Below the pieces are notes generated by a model. That model did not search any database. It saw only the letters and a program-made list of their open reading frames with translations, and was not told the DNA's origin. The translations under genes and the position numbers were made by a program. A DNA stretch of 64,000 nt, from contig NZ_CP028092.1 of assembly GCF_005491705.1 (NCBI RefSeq), positions 1,798,001-1,862,000 on the forward strand, in the 5' to 3' direction. This document shows, in pieces, positions 57,995-64,000 of this stretch (within the stretch, counting starts at the first letter, position 1; each line of letters begins with the position of its first letter). This DNA comes from Pontibacter sp. SGAir0037. GTDB taxonomy: Bacteria > Bacteroidota > Bacteroidia > Cytophagales > Hymenobacteraceae.

Positions 57995-59656
57995 CTATAG
58001 ATTCGGACTCTGAAACCCGAGCTCACGCATGCCTGTTTTCACTTCAGGGCAACTCATAAATAAATCCCATAACAAACCACTGCGGTAGTTTTCGATCATG
58101 ATGATAATGGGCCCCTGATCAATGGCCAGAAAAGAATCAGCAAACCAGTTGTGGTGCAGCGAAAAGGCATCTACAAAGCCATATTCCTTCCAGATTCTGT
58201 CTCCCAGTTTATAGTAGAAAAACTTCAAAGCCGCCATCGACTCGGCTGGTGTATATGGGAAAGAAGATAGAGCCGCAGTAGGTGAAATAACACTATTGTC
58301 ATTGTTCGGCTCATGGGCCATATATCCGTTTATATCATCGCTGGCAGTAAGGCCCCAGCAAGAGGCACTATAGCCGTAGAAGCCTTTCGGGTTTGCCTTG
58401 CAGTAGTTATAGTTAATTAAACTGTGGGCCTGGTTCTGGGTTTTATACTGTGCATAAGCATCAGCAAGGCCATTCGGATTGATACCCAAAAACGAATAAT
58501 GGGAAAAGAATAGCGGGCCTCCATTCGCCGGACCTAACGGCAATGTAATTCCCTGATACGTATTTCCATTACGCATACCACCACTCATGGCCCAGCCTGC
58601 ATCATAAACTGATTTAGGTATGGCATGTGTAGGAGAGGCAGCAGCAAGTACATACGTTACCAGTGCTTCGTTCCAGCCTTTCACAGGCATGTTCATTTCC
58701 CACTGGTAGTCAGGGCTCCAGTGCCAGTATAGCACCTGCTCATTGCTTTTTCTGAAGAAGCTCCATTCCACTTCCCTCCATAGTGTGTTGATATCCGCTC
58801 GAAGAGCAGCTTCAGCAGGATCTGTGCCATTGAAGAATTGCCGCGCGGTCAGCAAACCCTGCATCAGGAAAGATGTTTCCACGAGGTCTGCGCCATTGTC
58901 TTTGCTACTGAAAGCAATGGCCGCTCCTGTACTGCCGTTCAGCCAGTGCGGATAAGCACCATGAAAGCGCTCGGCCCTGTTTTTCAGGAAGCCGACAATT
59001 TTTTGCATTTGTGCAAGACCTTCGCTCCTGCTGATAAAGTTGCGGTGAACGCCCGTTACGATAGCCATAGCTCCAAAACCGGATCCACCTGTTGTTACCA
59101 CATCGCCTGAAGTGTTACGCTCCCGTGCCAACCCGCTTACAGGATGGGCAAAATCCCAGAAATATTTGAAAGTTTGTCTTTGAACAAGAGTTAAAAGCTC
59201 CTCATCCGAAATAACCGGAAATTTATTTGTGGAGTCTATTCCGGTAGATAAAGTTAGACTGATTGCTGATCTTAATTTACCCTGTGCTTCGGAAAGCAAT
59301 TCATTGGAAACATTTACAGAAAACTTCGATAGCGGTGCCAAAGGAGTTTTAGGCTGTATGACAACTGTTTTATTCCCGTTTTCTAAAGTTGAATTATATT
59401 CTAAAGCCGTACCTGCCTGAGTTTTCATAGAGATACTCGTTGCTATGGACGCTTGACTGACAGGTTCCGCAAAAGAAAATTTGATGGCAGGAGACAAACT
59501 GATATAGTCGTAGGTAAAGCTGTTATTGCTTTTTCCATTTACACTTATTCCTGTATAATTGAAAGAGGCTGCCGGACCCGGTGTATCATTTTCTTTATTA
59601 CAGGAACAAAGCATCCCCGACAGAAAAACCAGTCCTATAATAATTTTGTTGATCAT
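57995..59656 (-). CDS. GH144-family beta-1,2-glucanase-like protein with N-terminal Ig-like domain, lipoprotein
   Basis: 553 residues. Lipobox LCSC (Cys19). An N-terminal Ig-like (Big_5-type) domain, about residues 25-150, precedes the same GH144 catalytic domain as the gene at 56574: FKYFWDFAHPVSGLARER, TTGGSGFGAMAIV, FHGAYPHW, YWHWSP and GPIIIMIENYRSG. The two copies differ in N-terminal parts and may have split roles, one at the surface and one in the periplasm. The unit is separated from the SusCD-LamG transcript by a terminator at 59708-59734. Confidence 0.9.
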   Translation of the reverse strand: MINKIIIGLVFLSGMLCSCNKENDTPGPAASFNYTGISVNGKSNNSFTYDYISLSPAIKFSFAEPVSQASIATSISMKTQAGTALEYNSTLENGNKTVVIQPKTPLAPLSKFSVNVSNELLSEAQGKLRSAISLTLSTGIDSTNKFPVISDEELLTLVQRQTFKYFWDFAHPVSGLARERNTSGDVVTTGGSGFGAMAIVTGVHRNFISRSEGLAQMQKIVGFLKNRAERFHGAYPHWLNGSTGAAIAFSSKDNGADLVETSFLMQGLLTARQFFNGTDPAEAALRADINTLWREVEWSFFRKSNEQVLYWHWSPDYQWEMNMPVKGWNEALVTYVLAAASPTHAIPKSVYDAGWAMSGGMRNGNTYQGITLPLGPANGGPLFFSHYSFLGINPNGLADAYAQYKTQNQAHSLINYNYCKANPKGFYGYSASCWGLTASDDINGYMAHEPNNDNSVISPTAALSSFPYTPAESMAALKFFYYKLGDRIWKEYGFVDAFSLHHNWFADSFLAIDQGPIIIMIENYRSGLLWDLFMSCPEVKTGMRELGFQSPNL

Positions 59657-59707
59657 AGCGAATAATTTGTAAGAGAGAGAAGTATAGCCCTTTAGAAAAA
59701 ACAGGCG

Positions 59708-59734
59708 TGGCCTTCATAGGTAGTATGAAGGCCA
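59708..59734 (-). terminator. Terminator after the SusC-SusD-LamG unit
   Basis: TGGCCTTCATA at 59708-59718 with its complement at 59724-59734, five-base loop. On the minus strand it is followed by GTTTTTTC, a good U-tract. It starts about 19 bases after the LamG-gene stop. Confidence 0.9.
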
Positions 59735-59752
59735 GCCCTTACTTAATCAACT

Positions 59753-60592
59753 TTACCTTTTTGCTGTATACAGCGTGTTTATTTCATCATCAGTCAGCAC
59801 TGTTGTGTATACTCTGAACTGATCCAGCATTCCAGTATAGCGAAGCATCCAGGCATCAGCCGGAGCTTTGATATTTATATGCTGCTGATACGCGCCGATT
59901 ACAAACTTTGAAACATTTCTAAAGGCTAACGGTCCCAAAGGATTTGCGCCATTCTTGCGGTCTGTATTAGATGCACCTAGGTTGAGTTTTTGGCCATCTA
60001 TGTACATAGAGAATTTAGAGGTAGTCTCATCATATGAAAAAGCAACGTGTTTCCATTTGCCGTACATATCTGGTAAACGGGCAGGATGGGTACCTGAACC
60101 TGAAAATTCAACCCACTGTCCATTAAAGAAAATTTTCATTAGCATAGAGTTATCCGCTGCATTGTTATTTCCTTCAATGATGGCAAACATATTGCCCCAG
60201 AAGTCATCTGTATTTGGCATCATAAAAATACTTTGTGCGCCTCCTACATGTTTTTCCGTATTCATCCAGAAGGCAACGGTAAAGCTGGTCATCTCGGCCA
60301 GTTTACCAGCTGATGGATATTCTATATGTCCGTTAGAGGCTCCTTTATAAGCTCTCCCGCTAACACCCTCAACGTAGGTAATATTAGTTGCTGTACCTTT
60401 TACATAGTGTATACTATCTATAGCACTGTTTTCGAAGGTTATATACCGCTGTAGAGGCCCATTTAATTTTTCCAGATCGTCTGGTATAATGTTCATTTCT
60501 GGCCTGTCCATGTCCTGGCAGGAAGTTAGTATGCCCAGGCTCATACATACACCAACAAAAAGAGTATGTAAGATGCTATTATTTCCTTTCAT
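59753..60592 (-). CDS. LamG/concanavalin A-like lipoprotein
   Basis: 279 residues. Lipobox LTSC (Cys25). Residues about 60-275 form a LamG/pentraxin-like beta sandwich: FTVAFWMNTEK, KWKHVAFSYD, FSMYIDGQKL and GMLDQFRVY are the hallmarks. In Sus loci the third gene after susD is often a surface glycan-binding lipoprotein (SusE/SusF role), and this fits. It lies 42 bases after susD. Confidence 0.87.
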   Translation of the reverse strand: MKGNNSILHTLFVGVCMSLGILTSCQDMDRPEMNIIPDDLEKLNGPLQRYITFENSAIDSIHYVKGTATNITYVEGVSGRAYKGASNGHIEYPSAGKLAEMTSFTVAFWMNTEKHVGGAQSIFMMPNTDDFWGNMFAIIEGNNNAADNSMLMKIFFNGQWVEFSGSGTHPARLPDMYGKWKHVAFSYDETTSKFSMYIDGQKLNLGASNTDRKNGANPLGPLAFRNVSKFVIGAYQQHINIKAPADAWMLRYTGMLDQFRVYTTVLTDDEINTLYTAKR

Positions 60593-60634
60593 AAGAAGTA
60601 ATTTTTGAATTAACGTCTCCGTATTTTTTACAAG

Positions 60635-62143
60635 TTAGTAATTTGGATTCTGCACCAGAACACCACCAGATCTGTCGATCTCAGGCTGTGGAATAGGTAA
60701 ATAGCGGTTTCTAACCTGATAACCTGTTTTGCCAGCTGCATGCAGTACCTCCACATCAACTCCCCATCTCACCAAATCAAAGAATCGTTCATTTTCCATA
60801 CCTAACTCGACTCTTCTTTCGTGACGGATAGCTTCTCTTAGCTCCACCTGATCTGTTGTTGTAACTTCTGGAAGAACATTACTGTTGTTTCCTCTCGCAC
60901 GTGCTCTTACCATTTCCAGATAAGAGAGTGCATCAGCCGTATTTTGTGCACCTCCCAACTCATTGGCAGCTTCAGCAGCCATTAGCAGTACATCGGCATA
61001 CCGGATAATTCTTACATTCATCCACTGCCCGAAGCGATTGGCTACTTCTTGCCTTATTCGAGGATCAGTATATACTTTTTTATTCCAGTAAGGCCTTGGT
61101 ACAGTGGCTGTAGCTGCTGGCACTGTTTCTCCATAAGGTTGGTTTACCCGGCCAGAGTAAAGTAGAGTGGCATCTTTACGGGGATCCCCTGCTTCGAAAG
61201 CAGCTGCAAGTGATTCGGTTGGCGTATTCCAGCCCCAGCCTAAATCCCAAACTCCAGCGCCTCTAACACCCTGTACCTGAGCATAAGCCACACCGAGGTT
61301 AGTAAGATTTTGAGTGTAAATAGCTTGTATCTCAAAAATAGATTCGCTTGAGTTTTCACCTGTTTCTCTGAAAATTCCTTCATAAGAAGCATTTAAGCTG
61401 TAGGGCCCACCTATTACCATTTTAGCTGAAGTAAGTGCTGCTCCCCAGTTCTGCCGATACAGATAGGTTTTCGCATGCAGGGCATGAGCGGCATAATTTG
61501 TCAGCCTTCCGGTAAAACGCGCATCCCATGAAGCAGGAAGTACAGCAGAGGCTTCCTGTAAATCAGCATCAATCTGAGCATAAATTTCGGCCACAGTAGA
61601 TTTTGGAACATTTGCCTGTGATTCTTCTGTAACTCTAAAATTTATAAGCGGAACTTCGCCAAATGCTCGCACCAGATTAAAATAGGCGTATGCTCTGAGA
61701 AACTTTGCCTCGGCTCGGTTTACAAGTGTAGCCTGATCAGGGTTTTCCAGCTCATTAGCAGCAGTGATAACATTATTGGACAGTGAGATCAGATTATAAT
61801 GACCTGTCCAGTAATTATTTATTAACCAAAAATCTTTATTGTATTGGAAATTATCAAAAATATTTTCTGCATCGATACCATCACTCACAGAGCTGCCTTT
61901 ATCTGCATCGTCGGACCTGATATTGTGTACTGCTATAAACGGTAGCCCACCAACACCTTCATTTCTTAAACCAGCATAGGCCGCAAATACCTGGCTTTCG
62001 AGGGAGCCACTTGTTAAATCATCTTCTGTATATCTGCCCAAAGGTTGACGATCGAGGAAATCATCTCCACAACCTGTTAAAGTTAAAGTACAGGCAATGG
62101 CGGGTAATATAGCCCAGGTTTTAATTTTATATATGCTTTTCAT
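60635..62143 (-). CDS. SusD/RagB family nutrient-binding outer-membrane lipoprotein
   Basis: 502 residues. Lipobox LTGC (Cys25), then the SusD N-terminal segment DDFLDRQPLG. Four TPR-like helix pairs and the C-terminal SusD region with RHERRVELGMENERFFDLVRWG, followed by YLPIPQPEID. SusD covers the SusC pore and captures glycans at the cell surface. It follows SusC by 18 bases, the usual pairing. Confidence 0.95.
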   Translation of the reverse strand: MKSIYKIKTWAILPAIACTLTLTGCGDDFLDRQPLGRYTEDDLTSGSLESQVFAAYAGLRNEGVGGLPFIAVHNIRSDDADKGSSVSDGIDAENIFDNFQYNKDFWLINNYWTGHYNLISLSNNVITAANELENPDQATLVNRAEAKFLRAYAYFNLVRAFGEVPLINFRVTEESQANVPKSTVAEIYAQIDADLQEASAVLPASWDARFTGRLTNYAAHALHAKTYLYRQNWGAALTSAKMVIGGPYSLNASYEGIFRETGENSSESIFEIQAIYTQNLTNLGVAYAQVQGVRGAGVWDLGWGWNTPTESLAAAFEAGDPRKDATLLYSGRVNQPYGETVPAATATVPRPYWNKKVYTDPRIRQEVANRFGQWMNVRIIRYADVLLMAAEAANELGGAQNTADALSYLEMVRARARGNNSNVLPEVTTTDQVELREAIRHERRVELGMENERFFDLVRWGVDVEVLHAAGKTGYQVRNRYLPIPQPEIDRSGGVLVQNPNY

Positions 62144-62161
62144 AAATCTTCTTTGTCTGTA

Positions 62162-64000
62162 TTAGAAATTAACATTGATACCGGCTGTATAAATGGCTGG
62201 TATTGGGTATGAACCGTTGTCTACACCAAAAGAAGTAGCGCTTCCTCCAAACTCAGGTGTATAGCCTGTCGTCCTTTTAAAGGTAAGCGGGTTCTGAGCA
62301 TTAAGGTATACCCGAAGCGTTTTTAGGCGAATGGCTTTAAGCAGATCAGCGTTGAAGTTATAACCTAGTTGCAAATTTCTAATTCTGAAAAAACTGCCAT
62401 CCTCTATGTAGTAATTAGAAACCATGTAGTTATTGGCACGGCCTGTGTGCAGAATAGGCTCCCAGTTAGAAGTTCCTATGCCGTTCCAACGATCCATTCT
62501 GTAGGTAGGATAGTTAAATTGGGCAAAAGTGCTACGACCAAAGTTTCTGAAAATCTCATTTCCATATACACCCATAAAGTCAGCACTTAAATCAAAGCCC
62601 TTATAGCCTATACTTACAGAAGCACCATACGTAAAATCAGGTGTAGGATTACCAATCATGGTTCTGTCATTTTCATCGATAATACCATCACCATTCACGT
62701 CTCTGTATTTGATATCTCCTGGTTTTACCTCATGTAAGGTATTAACAGGTGATTGTATGATTTCCTCGTTCGTCTGGTAGATGCCATCTGAAATGTAGCC
62801 ATAGAAGTAGCCTATTGGATAACCTGCCTCCGTTCTGGATGGGTCCTGCACGATGCGATATCCTGTGTTAGCCAGTGATAAAACGTTATTGTTGATGGTG
62901 GTCAGGTTACCGCTGATAGAGTAGCTCCAGTCGTTGCCGATTTTATCGTTCCATGAAGCAGCCAGCTCAATACCATGATTGGCTACAGATCCCTGGTTTC
63001 TCAAACCTGGTTTTGTACCGGATATACCTGGTACCTGCGTTATAATATCATCAGTGCGTTTGTCGTAGTAGACTCCTTCAAAGCTTAACCTGTTTGCTAA
63101 AGTGGCCAGCTCTACACCAGCTTCCCACGAACGAACGCTTTCCCAACGAAGATTAGGATCTACAATATACTCTGGTTCCAAGGCTGGAATCACATTATTA
63201 CCAAATACACCTGAGTTAGCATTTGTTAAAACCGGATAAGCTGGGTATGCTGATCCTCCTGTGTTTTGATTTCCCAGCACTCCCCATGATCCTTTAACTT
63301 TCAGGTAATCCAGGAAGGTTTGGTTACGCATAAAGGATTCTTCACTTACAACCCATGCACCGCCTACCGCAAAGAAGTTTTGCCATGTTTGACCGAAATC
63401 AACTCTGAAACCTGAGCTACCATCTCGCCGGAAAGAAGTATTCAGTAAATATTTATTCTGATAGTTGTACAGAGCCCGGAAAAGATAGGAGGCTGTAACC
63501 CTTTCCCATTGATCGCTACCAGCAGTTCTGTTAGCCGCATCTCCTATGCCTACATAGAAGAAGCGAGGATCGTTCGGCACAGGATCACTGGTAGGTGGTT
63601 GATTGTAAGCTGCATTAATGCTCTCATAGGAGTTATAATAAGTTGTAAAACCACCTAACAAAGTAAGATTATGCTCTCCGAACGTGTTCTTGTAGGTAAG
63701 CAAGTAATCAGACTGTATTTTAGTATATATATTTTGATTTTGGTTTACCGAAGTGCTTTGCACCAGCAGTTCAACCGGATCAGCATTAACTATATCAGGG
63801 TTGTAGACTCTGATAAGTGGGCTATAAGAACGGCCCTGGTTAAAGCCATAATCAGCTAAAAAAGCAGCTCTGAAATTAAAGTTCTTCAGAAAATTTACTT
63901 CTCCGAATATGTTCCCTACCAATCTGTATTCATTTCTGAGGTTTGTGTTCTTTCTTAGCTCCACATCAACTAGTGGGTTCCAAACCTGTGCTCTCTGGAA
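62162..64000 (-). CDS. SusC/RagA family TonB-dependent outer-membrane transporter (partial, 5' part beyond window)
   Basis: The frame is open to the right edge and carries on beyond it, so only about 612 C-terminal residues are here (a GTG at 63964 is internal, not a start). They form the beta-barrel part of a SusC: repeated aromatic-rich strands (DYLLTYKNTFGEHNLTLLGG), VGYPIGYFYGY-type segment, and the terminal INVNF whose final Phe is the BAM signal. With SusD it imports oligosaccharides across the outer membrane using TonB energy. The plug and carboxypeptidase-regulatory domain should lie outside the window. Confidence 0.95.
   Translation of the reverse strand, partial: FQRAQVWNPLVDVELRKNTNLRNEYRLVGNIFGEVNFLKNFNFRAAFLADYGFNQGRSYSPLIRVYNPDIVNADPVELLVQSTSVNQNQNIYTKIQSDYLLTYKNTFGEHNLTLLGGFTTYYNSYESINAAYNQPPTSDPVPNDPRFFYVGIGDAANRTAGSDQWERVTASYLFRALYNYQNKYLLNTSFRRDGSSGFRVDFGQTWQNFFAVGGAWVVSEESFMRNQTFLDYLKVKGSWGVLGNQNTGGSAYPAYPVLTNANSGVFGNNVIPALEPEYIVDPNLRWESVRSWEAGVELATLANRLSFEGVYYDKRTDDIITQVPGISGTKPGLRNQGSVANHGIELAASWNDKIGNDWSYSISGNLTTINNNVLSLANTGYRIVQDPSRTEAGYPIGYFYGYISDGIYQTNEEIIQSPVNTLHEVKPGDIKYRDVNGDGIIDENDRTMIGNPTPDFTYGASVSIGYKGFDLSADFMGVYGNEIFRNFGRSTFAQFNYPTYRMDRWNGIGTSNWEPILHTGRANNYMVSNYYIEDGSFFRIRNLQLGYNFNADLLKAIRLKTLRVYLNAQNPLTFKRTTGYTPEFGGSATSFGVDNGSYPIPAIYTAGINVNF

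Noticed and set aside
63962..63964. GTG as start of the SusC gene
   Set aside because: The frame is open through 64000 with a normal SusC sequence (NPLVDVEL), so the true start is outside the window.

Overview
The window is an ordinary chromosomal stretch from a Bacteroidota bacterium, most likely a Cytophagales/Hymenobacteraceae (Pontibacter-like) organism. The assignment is an inference from the fused CcoN-CcoO oxidase, the SusC/SusD pair, many lipoproteins with an LxxC-type signal, the three-part Pnt transhydrogenase, TTG starts and few clear Shine-Dalgarno sites. No rRNA, tRNA, CRISPR array, insertion sequence or phage gene was recognised.

Layout. 1-4585 (minus): a cbb3 oxidase cluster, ccoI-ccoS-ccoNO, running off the left edge; the two promoter regions share a TGAC-N4-GTCA palindrome. 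4861-5352: a small XRE regulator with repeated TACAWWTGTA palindromes upstream. 6052-8383: an azurin-like lipoprotein and an L,D-transpeptidase. 8719-16050 (plus): an M1 aminopeptidase, a duplicated-domain lipoprotein, a bestrophin, an MscS channel, a polysaccharide deacetylase and an epoxide-hydrolase-like enzyme. 16036-21194 (minus): an oxidative (non-phosphorylating) L-fucose catabolic cluster with FucP transporter, in which one dehydrogenase is split by a one-base frameshift and the fuconate dehydratase is not present. 21300-23876: PEP carboxylase. 24660-30474: a serine hydrolase, two aldo/keto reductases, a MORN-type protein and an M48 protease carrying a 13-residue poly-Gln tract. 30883-35320 (plus): galK-galT, a 2H phosphoesterase, a cold-shock protein, a membrane protein and a small GNAT-like protein. 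35386-39658 (minus): a tight leuA-leuC-leuD-leuB operon. 39825-44555 (plus): a helical Bacteroidota-type protein and pntAA-pntAB-pntB. 44696-49100: a Tat-exported sugar isomerase-like protein, a GNAT, a small membrane protein, a cyanophycinase and a DUF4397 lipoprotein followed by a 62-bp perfect palindrome. 49319-64000 (minus): a four-gene secreted set (PVC-type cytochrome, SUMF1-like, DUF1080, esterase) downstream of a glycan utilisation locus: SusC (partial), SusD, LamG lipoprotein, two GH144-type proteins and a GH3 beta-glucosidase.

How it fits together. The right end looks like a beta-1,2-glucan (sophorooligosaccharide) utilisation locus: SusCD bind and import, GH144 enzymes cut the chain, GH3 releases glucose. 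The adjacent DUF1080/cytochrome/SUMF1-like/esterase operon may act on oxidised sugars. The fucose cluster would turn L-fucose into pyruvate and lactate if the frameshift is not real and a dehydratase is encoded elsewhere. The left end is microaerobic respiration. Strong hairpin terminators mark most transcription-unit ends. I found no clearly unprecedented system; the best leads are the shared oxidase operators, the XRE operator array, the broken fucose dehydrogenase, the 62-bp palindrome and the four-gene secreted redox/sugar operon beside the glucan locus.
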